A stretch of DNA of 64,000 nucleotides from Candidatus Nitrosotenuis cloacae (GCF_000955905.1 NZ_CP011097.1:569957-633956); one strand, 5' to 3'; positions 17,585 through 26,753 are shown, counted from the first letter of the stretch. Program-made: numbers and translations. Notes: generated from the sequence alone by a model not told the origin.

Positions 17585-17809
17585 GTGCCAGAAATAACAC
17601 CCGACGATCAAAGGCGAGTCGAATTATTAGAAATAATATCAAAAAGGGGGCTCAAAAAACTAAGCCTTGAGGATCTCAAAGAACTCATCCCACTAATTGA
17701 GAAAAAGGATTATTCTCATAATAAAAAGGCACAAAAATCCAAAATGAAACTATTGGCACAAATCAATGCACGTGTCTATGATATAGAAGAAAAGACCATG
17801 TTTAGATAA
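17585..17809 (+). CDS. Small charged helical protein
   Basis: 74 residues, GTG start. Highly charged and helical ([31 protein letters not shown]), then a basic segment ([10 protein letters not shown]). Could be a nucleic-acid-binding or protein-interaction helix pair; no family recognised. It precedes the DUF255 gene by 34 bp. Confidence 0.6.
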   Translation: MPEITPDDQRRVELLEIISKRGLKKLSLEDLKELIPLIEKKDYSHNKKAQKSKMKLLAQINARVYDIEEKTMFR

Positions 17810-17843
17810 AAAATACAAATACCAAACCAGTCAAAAATCATCA

Positions 17844-19874
17844 TTGGCAGAAAACAATTTGATCCATGAGACAAGTCCATATCTGTTACAGCATGCGCAT
17901 AATCCTGTGAATTGGTATGCCTGGAATAATGAGGCACTAGCCCGGGCAAAAAGCGAGAACAAACCAATTTTTCTCTCAGTTGGATATAGCTCGTGCCATT
18001 GGTGCCATGTCATGGAACATGAATCGTTTGAGAATGAAGAGATTGCTAAAATAATGAATGAGAGCTTTGTCTCAATCAAAGTGGACAGAGAGGAGCGACC
18101 GGACCTGGATGATATCTATCAAAAGGTTTGTCAGATGGCAACAGGACAGGGGGGCTGGCCGCTAAGTGTCTTTTTGACGCCAGACCAAAAACCGTTCTAT
18201 GTTGGAACATACTTTCCAATACTGGACAATTATGGAAGGCCTGGATTTGGCAGCATTCTGATGCAGCTGGCACAAGCCTGGAAGGAAAAGCCGACAGATG
18301 TGCAAAAGGCAGCAGAGAATTTTATGAAAAATCTCCAAGGTGCAGAAATGATAACCACGCCAACCAAGCTTGAAAAGTCAATCCTAGATGAGGCTGCAAT
18401 GAATCTGTTCCAAATTGCCGATAACACATATGGCGGATTTGGACAGGCGCCAAAATTCCCAAACGCTGCAAATCTTTCATTTTTGCTTCGGTATGGGAAA
18501 CTCGCCAAGATCTCAAAATTCTCCGAGTTTGTACTAAAGACTCTAAACAAGATGGCAAAGGGTGGAATCTTTGATCAGATCGGTGGTGGATTCCATCGCT
18601 ATTCTACAGATGCGCGATGGTTGGTTCCTCACTTTGAAAAAATGCTGTATGATAATGCATTACTGCCTATGGTGTATGCTGAGGCGTATCAGCTAAGCAA
18701 GGACTCGTTTTATTTGGATGTCATAAACAAAACACTCGAGTTTGTTTTGCGCGAGATGACCTCGCCTGAGGGTGGATTTTACTCTGCACTTGATGCCGAC
18801 TCTGAAGGGGAAGAAGGCAAGTTTTACGTCTGGAGCAAAAAAGAGATCACCGAGACTCTGGGAAGAGACGCTGACGTATTTTGTTTATACTATGATGTAA
18901 CTGATGGCGGAAACTTTGAGGGCCACACCATACTAAATAACACAATCGCTGTTTCGGCTGCGGCATTTCATCTTGGAATGACTGAATCACAAATCAAATC
19001 CTCACTGGAGCAATCCTCCAAGAAACTGCTCAATGTGCGATCACACAGAGTCAGACCAGGCCTTGATGATAAAATTCTCACATCATGGAATGCCTTGATG
19101 ATTTCTGCATTTGTCAGGGGGTATAGGGTCACTGATAATGCGCAATACCTGCAAGCAGCAGAAAACTGTGTTGCATTCATTGAGAAAAACCTGTACGTAA
19201 ATGGCACCCTGCTTAGGACATACAAAGACGGCAAGGCAAAACTGCAGGCATATTTGGAAGATTACGCATATTTGGTAAATGCGCTAGTCGATCTTTTTGA
19301 GGCAAAACCGGAGCCGAAATATCTTCTCTTGGCAACCGCCCTTGCAAACTATCTAGTGGAGCATTTCTGGGATGAGAAAAATTCCAGCTTTTACTTTACT
19401 GCGGACAATCATGAATCCCTAATCATACGCCCAAAGAACAACTATGACCTGTCAATGCCTTCCGGCAATTCAGTTGCAGCACACGCCTTACTGAAATTAT
19501 ATCATCTGACTCAGGAAAAAAAATTCCAAGAAACATCAGTCAAAACAATGGAGGCATTTGGAATGATGGCAGCAGAAAATCCCTTTGGGTTTGGCTACTT
19601 GCTAAATACAATATACCTATACTTACAAACCCCAACTGAAATCACACTGCTGAATCCGCAAAACAAGCAAATCTATGATGGGCTAACAAAGCGATTCCTG
19701 CCAGAATCCATCATAGTGACCATACAAAACCAATCACAACTATCTGAGCTCTCAAAGTATGCGTTTTTTGCGGGAAAAGACTACACCCCTGAAACGACGG
19801 TATTTGTGTGCAAAAACTTTAGCTGCTCTCTGCCACTAAAGACCTTATCTGAAATAGAACACTTACTTTTTTGA
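17844..19874 (+). CDS. DUF255 thioredoxin-fold / six-hairpin protein (YyaL/SPATA20 family)
   Basis: 676 residues, the normal length of the COG1331 family. The N-terminal thioredoxin-like domain (about 1-165) starts with [20 protein letters not shown] and carries the CHWC pair (C51, C54) within the typical [11 protein letters not shown]-like motif. The remainder is an (alpha/alpha)6 barrel resembling N-acylglucosamine epimerases/glycosidases ([40 protein letters not shown]). Despite strong conservation in all domains of life the reaction is not established. TTG start at 17844. Its 3' end overlaps the convergent gene by 12 bp. Confidence 0.9.
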   Translation: MAENNLIHETSPYLLQHAHNPVNWYAWNNEALARAKSENKPIFLSVGYSSCHWCHVMEHESFENEEIAKIMNESFVSIKVDREERPDLDDIYQKVCQMATGQGGWPLSVFLTPDQKPFYVGTYFPILDNYGRPGFGSILMQLAQAWKEKPTDVQKAAENFMKNLQGAEMITTPTKLEKSILDEAAMNLFQIADNTYGGFGQAPKFPNAANLSFLLRYGKLAKISKFSEFVLKTLNKMAKGGIFDQIGGGFHRYSTDARWLVPHFEKMLYDNALLPMVYAEAYQLSKDSFYLDVINKTLEFVLREMTSPEGGFYSALDADSEGEEGKFYVWSKKEITETLGRDADVFCLYYDVTDGGNFEGHTILNNTIAVSAAAFHLGMTESQIKSSLEQSSKKLLNVRSHRVRPGLDDKILTSWNALMISAFVRGYRVTDNAQYLQAAENCVAFIEKNLYVNGTLLRTYKDGKAKLQAYLEDYAYLVNALVDLFEAKPEPKYLLLATALANYLVEHFWDEKNSSFYFTADNHESLIIRPKNNYDLSMPSGNSVAAHALLKLYHLTQEKKFQETSVKTMEAFGMMAAENPFGFGYLLNTIYLYLQTPTEITLLNPQNKQIYDGLTKRFLPESIIVTIQNQSQLSELSKYAFFAGKDYTPETTVFVCKNFSCSLPLKTLSEIEHLLF

Positions 19875-20183
19875 TAGCGTTATCTCTATGACCTCGCCAA
19901 CCTGAGGCCTGCCAAGTCTTTCATATCTGACCTTTGGCATTGTGATGGATATGGTAGTCTGATCATATGATTTTATTTTGACTGTTGGCTGTGCTCCCAA
20001 AATCGCCTCAAGTAATGGCTGGACCTGCTCTCGCAGCTCAGGGTCGAGCTTTTTTGCCACAGAGTCCAGAATCATCTGTTTTTGTGAAATCGGCTCGGTT
20101 TGTACATCCTCTGCTAGTGATATCTGAACTATTGCACCACTGTCCACTATTTGCTGGATTCTATACCTGGTAATATCTGACAA
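19863..20183 (-). CDS. Conserved hypothetical protein
   Basis: 106-residue soluble protein; N-terminal helix ([15 protein letters not shown]), a middle segment with repeated Gln/Glu/Pro, and a beta-rich C-terminus ([39 protein letters not shown]). No family recognised. It may be cotranscribed with the following minus-strand-oriented neighbour only weakly, as 41 bp separate it from the gene at 20225. Confidence 0.62.
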   Translation of the reverse strand: MSDITRYRIQQIVDSGAIVQISLAEDVQTEPISQKQMILDSVAKKLDPELREQVQPLLEAILGAQPTVKIKSYDQTTISITMPKVRYERLGRPQVGEVIEITLSKK

Positions 20184-20224
20184 TGAATATGGTTTTGCCG
20201 CATTGAATTTATTTCATTCTGGGA

Positions 20225-20500
20225 CTAACCAATTATTGCCTTTTTTATGAGGGCAGCTTTTTCCTTTAGGATTTGGTTAAACTCTTGCATGTCATCCAGC
20301 TCGACTGTTTTCTTTTCGTTTTCATATGCCCTCAAAAATGCGGAATATATGCATCCGGCAATTATCCCAAAGGCCGCATCCTCAACTGAGTTTATTTCAG
20401 GGGAATAGTTCTGTGCTATCTGCTTGTATGATTGGGCCTCGCTGATGTAATAATCAATTTGACTTGCTAGATAATCCTTGGTGTATTTGGTTAGCGTCAA
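20225..20500 (-). CDS. Conserved small helical protein
   Basis: 91 residues, predicted all-helical, with SQIDYYISEAQSYKQIAQNY and a Gly-rich turn AAFGIIAGCIYSAFLRAYENEKK. No catalytic motif or membrane helix of convincing length. Function unknown; divergent from the gene at 20554. Confidence 0.6.
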   Translation of the reverse strand: MTLTKYTKDYLASQIDYYISEAQSYKQIAQNYSPEINSVEDAAFGIIAGCIYSAFLRAYENEKKTVELDDMQEFNQILKEKAALIKKAIIG

Positions 20501-20553
20501 TGATGTTTTTGCGGTTTGATGATTTATAACAGTTGCAGCCGGCTTATGATAAC

Positions 20554-21006
20554 ATGTGGAAGCTAGACTTGGACTCGGACTTTTTTAGAATTCTTGATAA
20601 GAACCGTAACATTGCAGGATATTTTTGGCCGGACTATGGGCAGCTCATGCCGGAAAACAAGGCAGAAGAGATGATAGAGAAAATGCACAAAAACCATGAT
20701 CCAATTCCTGGAGGGTTCCTGACAGTTCCAATGGTAAAGTTTGGCATATTTGATAACAAAGAAGAGATGGATATCTTGTTTTTATCCAGCAGACTGGATG
20801 ATGCAAATGCCAGATTGGATGTATGGAAAGAATTTTTGCTTGAAAAACAGATGCAGCACTCTATTCAGATGGCGCACACTGACAATGACCTGCTTAGCCT
20901 GACATTTCCAATAAAATTCTCGCAAAACATCCCGCTGGATAAGGACAAATTATTGGATGCGATATCTCCTACGCTGGATTTATTGGCATCAAAGGGTTTG
21001 CTCTAG
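20554..21006 (+). CDS. Conserved hypothetical protein
   Basis: 150 residues from the ATG at 20554 (MWKLDLDSDFF); a TTG seven codons upstream is possible but less likely. Acidic mixed alpha/beta protein with FWPDYGQLMPENKAEEM and a C-terminal half DAISPTLDLLASKGLL. No family recognised. It converges on the gene at 21003 with a 4-bp stop overlap. Confidence 0.62.
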   Translation: MWKLDLDSDFFRILDKNRNIAGYFWPDYGQLMPENKAEEMIEKMHKNHDPIPGGFLTVPMVKFGIFDNKEEMDILFLSSRLDDANARLDVWKEFLLEKQMQHSIQMAHTDNDLLSLTFPIKFSQNIPLDKDKLLDAISPTLDLLASKGLL

Positions 21007-21494
21007 TTTTGGCCTGCGTTGTTTTTTGCCTGATTAAATGATGCCAGCGCTGCCATTTCATTCTCAAATGATTCCTGAAGTAAAAGATCCGATCGTATCC
21101 TGTGTGATGTGTCATTTGTGGCAATCCATTCTATGAGGGATTCATCGCTTTCGATTTGCTTTTGTGTAGATGCCTTGAACAATTCAGTTGATTTGACAAA
21201 TGTTTCTGGCGGACTCAATGTGTCGTATTTTGTCAGGATCTCTTTCATTTTTTGTATGTGTGTGTTCCCAAATGACACAAAGTCTTGTATGGTAATGGTG
21301 CTCTCATCAAGCATTGTTTTTTTGGAATAAAACTCGGTTTGTGTCTGTTTTATCTCTTCTTGGATTGATTTGAGCGAGTCTCCGTAGTATTGGCCTCGGT
21401 TTTTTGCCTGGTCTGCTGAATATGTGAAAAATATTGCTAGTGCAATTATTCCTATTCCCACAGCTATTGCAAGGTATGTTGTCTTTGACTTCAA
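21003..21494 (-). CDS. Membrane-anchored extracytoplasmic helical protein
   Basis: 163 residues: N-terminal membrane anchor (residues 6-25, YLAIAVGIGIIALAIFFTY) followed by an extracytoplasmic domain that looks like a long helical bundle (SLKSIQEEIKQTQTEFYSKK, TKYDTLSPPETFVKSTELFK, ENEMAALASFNQAKN). The pattern resembles sensor-like four-helix bundles, but no cytoplasmic output domain is present. Family not recognised. Confidence 0.62.
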   Translation of the reverse strand: MKSKTTYLAIAVGIGIIALAIFFTYSADQAKNRGQYYGDSLKSIQEEIKQTQTEFYSKKTMLDESTITIQDFVSFGNTHIQKMKEILTKYDTLSPPETFVKSTELFKASTQKQIESDESLIEWIATNDTSHRIRSDLLLQESFENEMAALASFNQAKNNAGQN

Positions 21495-21589
21495 ATCGTT
21501 TGGTATGGTTTTTGATGTGCGATATTAACTAGGCGAATCAGTCAAGTTATACCCAAGTATTATTAATCATAAAAAAGAAAATTAACACA

Positions 21590-22393
21590 ATGCGCTTTTT
21601 GCTGATTCTGCTTGTTGCTGCATTGGCATTGATAGTTCCAAGCGTATCATACTCTGATACTGGTTTTGTTCTGGCAGGAAATGGATATGGAAAAACAAGC
21701 AACGGAGTCCAAACAACATCACTGCAGGCCTTACTGGATTTCTCTGACTCTGAAATCATGTTTCAAAGTGGAAGATTGCTAATTGGAGATGACACTCACA
21801 CCATAACCGACATGACAATATCGCTATCAAACAATAAGAAATCACTAAAACTAACTGCCACGTCTGATGATCTTGGAATAACTGCATCAGGAAAGCTGAT
21901 CCTGTCTGCAGGTGCTAATTCGATTTATCACATACAAGGTAAAACATCTGACTCAGAATCATTTTCAATTTTTGCCATACTAAAACAAGATAAGAAACTT
22001 GTAATTGAAACACAAAAACCAACCCAAAAAGATATTTTGTTGCTTGTAAAGCAAACTGAGCGAGTAGAGTGGAAGAGTCCATACAAGTTTACAATAAGAA
22101 CATTTGACCCAAAACTAAACACACTGTCTGATTTTCACAGCACCTCTGGATATTTGGAAGGAATCACCATCTCTACTATCATAACAAACCCGATTGGTGA
22201 TAAAATAAAGACCTCTGAGGGGATGACGCAAAAGTTTGGCTACTATGAAGACTCTGTAATAATTCCAGATAATGCACGAACTGGCATCTACACGCTTAAT
22301 GTAACTGCATCTGACAAGGACTACAAAACCGTCTCCAAGGAATTTACGTTTGTAGTGTTTCCAATTTCAACTGGGCCTACGGCAACTCCATGA
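21590..22393 (+). CDS. Secreted protein with beta-sandwich C-terminus
   Basis: 267 residues with a clear signal peptide (residues 1-21, MRFLLILLVAALALIVPSVSYS). The mature protein is beta-rich and ends in an Ig-like segment (EGITISTIITNPIGDKIKT... GIYTLNVTASDKDYKTVSKEFTFVVF). Typical of thaumarchaeal surface or pseudoperiplasmic proteins; ligand unknown. A TATA-like ATTATTAATC stretch lies about 20-30 nt upstream of the ATG. Confidence 0.7.
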   Translation: MRFLLILLVAALALIVPSVSYSDTGFVLAGNGYGKTSNGVQTTSLQALLDFSDSEIMFQSGRLLIGDDTHTITDMTISLSNNKKSLKLTATSDDLGITASGKLILSAGANSIYHIQGKTSDSESFSIFAILKQDKKLVIETQKPTQKDILLLVKQTERVEWKSPYKFTIRTFDPKLNTLSDFHSTSGYLEGITISTIITNPIGDKIKTSEGMTQKFGYYEDSVIIPDNARTGIYTLNVTASDKDYKTVSKEFTFVVFPISTGPTATP

Positions 22394-22424
22394 CCTTTTA
22401 GCTGTGGAGAAATTCTGAACAATC

Positions 22425-22433
22425 TTAATATAT
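22425..22433 (+). promoter_or_regulatory. TATA box before first plastocyanin-like gene
   Basis: TTAATATAT centred about 30 nt before the ATG at 22459, consistent with a short-leader archaeal promoter. Confidence 0.5.
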
Positions 22434-22458
22434 CAAAAGTCGAGCTCGGTGATCAACA

Positions 22459-23046
22459 ATGAATACCAAACTACTTGCAAGTATTGCAGTATTTGTGTTA
22501 CTAGCAGCCGTTGTCAGCATTTCAATGACTGATTCTGCCTTTGCAGATGAGAAAAAAAAGTCTGAAATGATGGCAAAAAAAGACACCAAAAAGACTGAAA
22601 TGAAAGAGAAGAAAGACGCCAAGAAAACAGCAGTCAAAGAGAAGAAAGAAACCAAAAAGACTGAAATGAAAGAGAAGAAAGACGCCAAGAAAACAGCAGT
22701 CAAAGAGAAGAAAGAAACCAAAAAAGCTGAAATGAAAGAGAAGAAAGCAGCTACTGGTTCTGCAGCAAGCGAAGTTTCAGTCGAGATGGCAAAAGGCACA
22801 GCATCAAAACAAGATTGTGCTGATCAATGCTACATGCCAAGCACAGTTAATGTTAGCGTAGGTGGCAAGGTCACATGGAAAAATGTGGACTCTGCAGCAC
22901 ACACTGCAACAGCAACTGACAGCTCATTTGACACAAGTCTTGTCAATGCAGGCGCATCTGCTTCTAACACATTCAATACTGCTGGAACATATCCATACAT
23001 GTGCATTCTCCATCCCTGGATGAAAGGCACGATTAATGTCCAATAA
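22459..23046 (+). CDS. Secreted blue copper protein with Lys-rich repeat linker
   Basis: 195-residue plastocyanin/halocyanin-like electron carrier. Signal peptide residues 1-29 (ends AFAD); residues 31-97 are a Lys/Glu/Thr-rich repeat of 22 residues; residues 104-195 are the cupredoxin. The type 1 copper ligands are all visible: H148 (SAAHTA), C182, H185 and M188 (MCILHPWM). C120 and C124 may form a disulfide. Small blue copper proteins are thought to replace cytochrome c in thaumarchaeal ammonia oxidation. The highly cationic linker could bind the negatively charged cell surface (inference). The next gene is a paralogue. Confidence 0.9.
   Translation: MNTKLLASIAVFVLLAAVVSISMTDSAFADEKKKSEMMAKKDTKKTEMKEKKDAKKTAVKEKKETKKTEMKEKKDAKKTAVKEKKETKKAEMKEKKAATGSAASEVSVEMAKGTASKQDCADQCYMPSTVNVSVGGKVTWKNVDSAAHTATATDSSFDTSLVNAGASASNTFNTAGTYPYMCILHPWMKGTINVQ
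22585..22748 (+). repeat. 66-bp in-frame tandem repeat
   Basis: Two almost identical 66-bp units (22585-22650 and 22651-22716) and a half unit (22717-22748) inside the blue copper gene. Each unit encodes 22 residues of the type TKKTEMKEKKDAKKTAVKEK. The near-identity at DNA level indicates recent duplication or ongoing slippage, so the copy number probably varies between strains. Confidence 0.9.
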
Positions 23047-23105
23047 TCAGAAGAAATTCTGATTTTTCTTATTTTATTATACTCTAGATGAAATTCTCAA
23101 CAAAA

Positions 23106-23121
23106 TTAATTAAGTTATAAT
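23106..23121 (+). promoter_or_regulatory. TATA region of second plastocyanin-like gene
   Basis: The A/T-rich TTAATTAAGTTATAAT ends 15 nt before the ATG at 23137 and its centre lies 20-30 nt upstream. This argues that translation begins at the ATG (leaderless) rather than at the GTG at 23122, which would lie inside the promoter. Confidence 0.5.
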
Positions 23122-23136
23122 GTGGCTCAACAAAAC

Positions 23137-23607
23137 ATGAACAAGACAGTTCTTGCAGGAATCGCAATCTTTGCGTTGCTTGGAGCAGTTTTAGCTGTAC
23201 CAATGATGCAATCAGTCGACGCTGCAGAAACCAAAGAGAAAAAGACAGTCAAAAAAGAAACCAAAAAGACAACAAAAAAGACAACCAAACCCTCTAGCAA
23301 GGCATCATCCGAAGTAACCGTAAACATGGCCAAAGGATCTGACAACGAGTCTTGCGAAAAAGGAAACAAGTGCTATTCACCATTTGAGGCCAAAGTAACA
23401 AAAGGCGGCACAGTGACCTGGGTAAACAAGGATACTGCAGCACACACCGCAACTAGTGGAACAATAAAGAATGGTCCTGATGGAAAGTTTGACACTGGTC
23501 TTTTGCAGTCTGGAGAAAAATTCTCACAAAAGTTTGATGCTGCTGGAAAATACGATTATTTCTGCCTAGTTCATCCTTGGATGAAAGGCAAAGTAACAGT
23601 CAGCTAA
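23137..23607 (+). CDS. Secreted blue copper protein (plastocyanin-like), paralogue
   Basis: 156 residues. Signal peptide (MNKTVLAGIAIFALLGAVLA..., cleaved near AA at about residue 30), a Lys/Thr-rich linker (about 33-55) much shorter than in the upstream paralogue, then the cupredoxin domain with ligands H103 (AAHTA), C143, H146 and M149 (FCLVHPWM). The pair CEKGNKC supplies two further cysteines as in the paralogue. Likely soluble electron carrier on the outer face. Two tandem copies with their own promoters suggest differential expression. Confidence 0.9.
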   Translation: MNKTVLAGIAIFALLGAVLAVPMMQSVDAAETKEKKTVKKETKKTTKKTTKPSSKASSEVTVNMAKGSDNESCEKGNKCYSPFEAKVTKGGTVTWVNKDTAAHTATSGTIKNGPDGKFDTGLLQSGEKFSQKFDAAGKYDYFCLVHPWMKGKVTVS

Positions 23608-23621
23608 AACTCTTTTTATTT

Positions 23622-23909
23622 TTAATCTATGTAATTTCCTTGCTCGTCTGCTTTTAGCTCAATTTGCATGACCGAACCAGAAATGAATGACTCGTTGCGA
23701 ATTGTTCTGACTCGTGCAACATCTATGTGGTATGGCCACATCTCTACTACTATTTCGCCGACTTGGACGTTTTCTGGTGCATCGGTCAGTCTGATGTCTT
23801 CTTTTTTGATTCCATAATCTTGCAGTTTTTTTAGGCAATGCGTCACTAGTGGCTCTGGGTTGTTGTGGTTTATTGCCCAGACTGTGCCAGAATATTGAAT
23901 TTTTTCCAA
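23622..23909 (-). CDS. Conserved hypothetical protein
   Basis: 95-residue soluble mixed alpha/beta protein (MEKIQYSGTVWAINHNN; KLQDYGIKKEDIRLTDAPENVQVGEIVVEMWPYH). No family recognised. It follows the RAM-domain gene by 15 bp on the same strand and may be cotranscribed with it. Confidence 0.62.
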   Translation of the reverse strand: MEKIQYSGTVWAINHNNPEPLVTHCLKKLQDYGIKKEDIRLTDAPENVQVGEIVVEMWPYHIDVARVRTIRNESFISGSVMQIELKADEQGNYID

Positions 23910-23924
23910 TTTTAATTACCGTAA

Positions 23925-24167
23925 TTATTTGGTCTTGCTTGCAAGGACCTTTAGGGTCATTGTGCTCATCACTCTGGATAGTCGTCTAATCTTGTTTGAT
24001 ACTGTTCTATCGAAATCCTCGGGTGTTTTTGTGTGGATTTCAATTATGATATCATATGCGCCAAATGTAAGATATGCTTGCTTTACTTCTGGAATCTGTT
24101 TTATCTCGTCTAGCAGATATTCTTCTGCGCCAAGGTCACAATTTAGCAAAACAAAACCTACTTCCAT
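23925..24167 (-). CDS. Stand-alone Lrp/AsnC RAM-domain protein
   Basis: 80 residues with the RAM fold signature: VGFVLLNCDLGAEEYLLDEIKQIPEVKQAYLTFGAYDIIIEI. No DNA-binding domain. Closely related in pattern to the protein at 11763 (FG-[AE]-YD core shared). Likely senses a small molecule, possibly an amino acid, and may hetero-oligomerise with complete Lrp regulators encoded elsewhere. Confidence 0.85.
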   Translation of the reverse strand: MEVGFVLLNCDLGAEEYLLDEIKQIPEVKQAYLTFGAYDIIIEIHTKTPEDFDRTVSNKIRRLSRVMSTMTLKVLASKTK

Positions 24168-24200
24168 TGTATGGTTACTCCAATCCGAGTTTAAAAAAGA

Positions 24201-25706
24201 TTACCAGCGGCGTCTATGGGATGGTCTTTTTGCAGAATAGCTTCTTGAACTTCTAAACCCGCCCTCTACTCTTTGCTCTCTTTTATGATCAGAATCTCGT
24301 CTAAACCCACCTTCTTTGCTCTCCCCTCTTCCAAAACCTTCACTTTTACTAGAATCACCATCTCGTCTAAATCCTGAGCTTCTTCCAAATCCTCCACTTC
24401 TACTGCCAGAGTCTCTGTCACCATCTCGTCTAAATCCTGAGCTTCTTCCAAATCCTCCACTTCTTCCAAATCCGCCTCCGCCTCTACCAAAGCTTCGACC
24501 TCCACCACCTCTACCGTATCCGCCTCCTCCTCCACGACCAAATGTTCTGCGGGGACCGACTTGTCTTTTTAGTGGGTCTGGAATGTCGACCTTGATTCCC
24601 ATTTTTTCATTGAGATCAGTCATTGGTACTTTGACTTGTTGTTTTATGAGATTGAAATCGCCAACTGAAGAATATGATACCAATGTGATGGCTCGTCCCT
24701 TGGCGCCTGCTCTTGCGGTTCTGCCGATTCTGTGGAAATATACCATTTCTTGGTTTGGAACATCATAGTTTACTACTAGTGCAACTTCGGGCACATCAAT
24801 TCCTCTTGCCGCAACATCTGTTGCAACCAGGATGTCTGCTTGCCCTCGTCTGAACTGGGACATTGATATCTCACGTCTGTGCTGTGACATGTCTCCTTCG
24901 ATTGCCACTGCATTGAATCCTTCCTGGCGCAATGCCCGTGCAACGTCTCTGGTTCTGTTTTTAGTAGAGCAGAACACGACTGTCTGTGCCTTTTTGTTTT
25001 CTTTGATAAATCCCAAGAGATAATCCATTTTTTCTCTGTCTTTTATGATCAAATATGACTGGTCGATTCCCTCACCTGACAAGTCATCTGCAGACAGGAG
25101 AAATTGTTTTGGATTGTTCAGATATTCATCTGCCAGTCTGAGAATCTCTGGCGGCATTGTAGCCGAAAATAGTGACATTACCTTGTTTACCGGGGTCAGC
25201 TCCAGAATGAATCGAATATCGTCAATGAATCCCATGTCCAGCATGGTATCTGCCTCATCAAGTACCACATACTTGATGTCGTTTAGTTCTATGGAGCCTT
25301 GTTTTAAGTGGTCAATTAGTCTTCCAGGCGTTGCGACAATTATCTCTACTCCGTGCTTTAGTGCCTGTAATTGTACTCCCATTCCCTGTCCTCCGTAAAT
25401 CGAAACCGCTCTAACCCCTGTGAACTTTGCAAATTTTTTGAACTCGTCTGTGATTTGCATTGCAAGCTCACGTGTTGGTGCTAGTACCAATCCTTGAATG
25501 GTCTTGTTTTGTTCCACTCCCTGAATCATTGATATTGCGTATGCGCCAGTTTTTCCAGTTCCGGTATGGGCCTGGCCTATTACGTCTCTGCCTGATAGTA
25601 AAACAGGTATAGTTGCCTCTTGGATTGGAAATGGTTCTGCAAATCCTATTTGCTTTAGCCCATCTAAGATGGACTGTTTAATCCCTAATTCATCAAATGT
25701 TGTCAA
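24201..25706 (-). CDS. DEAD-box RNA helicase with RG/FGR-rich tail
   Basis: ATP-dependent RNA helicase of 501 residues. Motifs visible: Q motif (FAEPFPIQEATIP), motif I AHTGTGKT, PTRELA, TPGRLIDH, DEAD in VLDEADTMLDMG, SAT, ARGID and HRIGRTARAG. The last 130 residues are an arginine/glycine/serine-rich tail with repeats such as GGFGRSSGFRRDGD, a probable RNA-binding disordered region. Start is a TTG (25704-25706), with GGAAAA eight bases upstream. A 10-bp hairpin lies in the leader. Archaeal homologues are often cold-induced; that is family knowledge, not seen here. Confidence 0.92.
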   Translation of the reverse strand: MTTFDELGIKQSILDGLKQIGFAEPFPIQEATIPVLLSGRDVIGQAHTGTGKTGAYAISMIQGVEQNKTIQGLVLAPTRELAMQITDEFKKFAKFTGVRAVSIYGGQGMGVQLQALKHGVEIIVATPGRLIDHLKQGSIELNDIKYVVLDEADTMLDMGFIDDIRFILELTPVNKVMSLFSATMPPEILRLADEYLNNPKQFLLSADDLSGEGIDQSYLIIKDREKMDYLLGFIKENKKAQTVVFCSTKNRTRDVARALRQEGFNAVAIEGDMSQHRREISMSQFRRGQADILVATDVAARGIDVPEVALVVNYDVPNQEMVYFHRIGRTARAGAKGRAITLVSYSSVGDFNLIKQQVKVPMTDLNEKMGIKVDIPDPLKRQVGPRRTFGRGGGGGYGRGGGGRSFGRGGGGFGRSGGFGRSSGFRRDGDRDSGSRSGGFGRSSGFRRDGDSSKSEGFGRGESKEGGFRRDSDHKREQRVEGGFRSSRSYSAKRPSHRRRW

Positions 25707-25716
25707 TTTGTTTTCC

Positions 25717-25749
25717 TAAGCAATGACAGACAAAGAAGCTCATTGCTTA
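25717..25749 (-). promoter_or_regulatory. Leader hairpin of the DEAD-box helicase mRNA
   Basis: Perfect inverted repeat TAAGCAATGA (25717-25726) / TCATTGCTTA (25740-25749) with a 13-nt loop. In the transcript the stem ends 10 bases before the TTG start codon and next to the A/G-rich GGAAAA, so it could control ribosome access. Could alternatively be a DNA operator. Confidence 0.5.
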
Positions 25750-25823
25750 TTTTCCGTCATTATAGCCTAATGTGTGCTGGAACTTTTGTTCCTCTAATAA
25801 ATCCTTGGAACATGAAATTGAAA

Positions 25824-25900
25824 TGGAGCCAATAGAGGGATTTGGACCCTCGACCCTCGGTTTACAAAACCGATGCTCTGCCAGGCTGAGCTATATTGGC
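25824..25900 (-). tRNA. tRNA-Thr (anticodon TGT)
   Basis: On the minus strand the acceptor GCCAATA pairs with TATTGGC; D-arm AGCTCAGCCTGGCAGAGC; anticodon arm TCGGT-TTTGTAA-ACCGA with anticodon TGT; T-arm GAGGG-TCCAAAT-CCCTC. The discriminator is T followed by an encoded CCA (25824-25826). No intron. It reads ACA codons. Confidence 0.93.
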
Positions 25901-25982
25901 AACGATTTTCTAACAAAATAGAGCGTTTTAAAATGTTAGTGCGGCGGCACTCTTTAATAGAGTCGGATGAAAAATCCATCAA

Positions 25983-26201
25983 ATGAAGTGGATTCCACCA
26001 AAGAAGCTCAAGGTTCTAACAATTCTGTTTTTTGGAACTGGAATATGGGGAATCATTTCTGGCATGTTCCTAATCAAACCGACAATGATGTTCATTGTGT
26101 TGTTTGGCGTGCTTAATCTCTGCATTGGAGGATTCATTGGGTATAGGTTTTTCACCCAAGGGCCAAAGCCAGAATGGTCACCCAAGAAGAGTAAGAAATA
26201 A
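25983..26201 (+). CDS. Small two-TM protein
   Basis: 72 residues: basic N-terminus (MKWIPPKKLK), two membrane helices (about 11-31 and 35-55) and a basic C-terminus (PKPEWSPKKSKK), so both ends are probably cytoplasmic. Not recognised. Overlaps the convergent CPBP protease gene by 24 bp. Confidence 0.65.
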   Translation: MKWIPPKKLKVLTILFFGTGIWGIISGMFLIKPTMMFIVLFGVLNLCIGGFIGYRFFTQGPKPEWSPKKSKK

Positions 26202-26753
26202 AGCTACTACAACCAGTATGTTTGTTGCAAAATGCATTGCATAAGAATGGTTTAGGCCTTTTTTGTCATAAATATACTTGAAGAGAAATCCTACTGGTAT
26301 CAGTAATATTGCCATGTGCAATTTGATCCCCATTGCAACATGGGCAAACGCCCAAACCAGAACCATCTTTTTTGATTTTCTAAAGTACAGTTCCTCTACG
26401 TAGTTGATGTGGATGAACATGTACAGAAGTAATGGGATAAACGGTATGATCCCCCAGAATCCTTGGTCTGCAAAGGGGCCAAAGGCAATGTTGTAGCCAA
26501 GCCAGCTCCAATTCAAAATTGGGATTTTTTCAGCATATGGGTATAGTGTGAGAAGATATCCAATCAGTATGCCAAATGCTACTGGCGCATAGATGATGGA
26601 TTTTGCGCCCGCCGCAAGATCCAACACTCGCTTTTTTGTCTCTTTGATTAGAATGAGCGAGGTAGCGACAGTAAAGACATAGTATCCAATGACGAATCCG
26701 TCTGAGCTTAGAACCGAGTCCAGCGAGAACCCAAATACATCCATGACTCGCAT
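26178..26753 (-). CDS. CPBP (Rce1/Abi-type) intramembrane protease-like protein
   Basis: 191 residues, six or more membrane helices. The three family motifs are present: EExxxR (VEELYFR, about residue 117), FxxxH (FAHV, about 135) and HxxxN (HFATN, about 175). These form the active site of the Rce1/CPBP glutamate intramembrane proteases. Substrate unknown; archaeal CPBP proteins are suggested to process prenylated or bacteriocin-like substrates, which is not shown here. Confidence 0.75.
   Translation of the reverse strand: MRVMDVFGFSLDSVLSSDGFVIGYYVFTVATSLILIKETKKRVLDLAAGAKSIIYAPVAFGILIGYLLTLYPYAEKIPILNWSWLGYNIAFGPFADQGFWGIIPFIPLLLYMFIHINYVEELYFRKSKKMVLVWAFAHVAMGIKLHMAILLIPVGFLFKYIYDKKGLNHSYAMHFATNILVVVALFLTLLG

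Noticed and set aside
22585-22748. CRISPR-like array
   Set aside because: The 66-bp units are contiguous and in frame with no spacers; they are a coding tandem repeat.
24316-24768. Pro/Leu-rich plus-strand frame
   Set aside because: It is the reverse complement of the RG/FGR-rich tail of the DEAD-box helicase.
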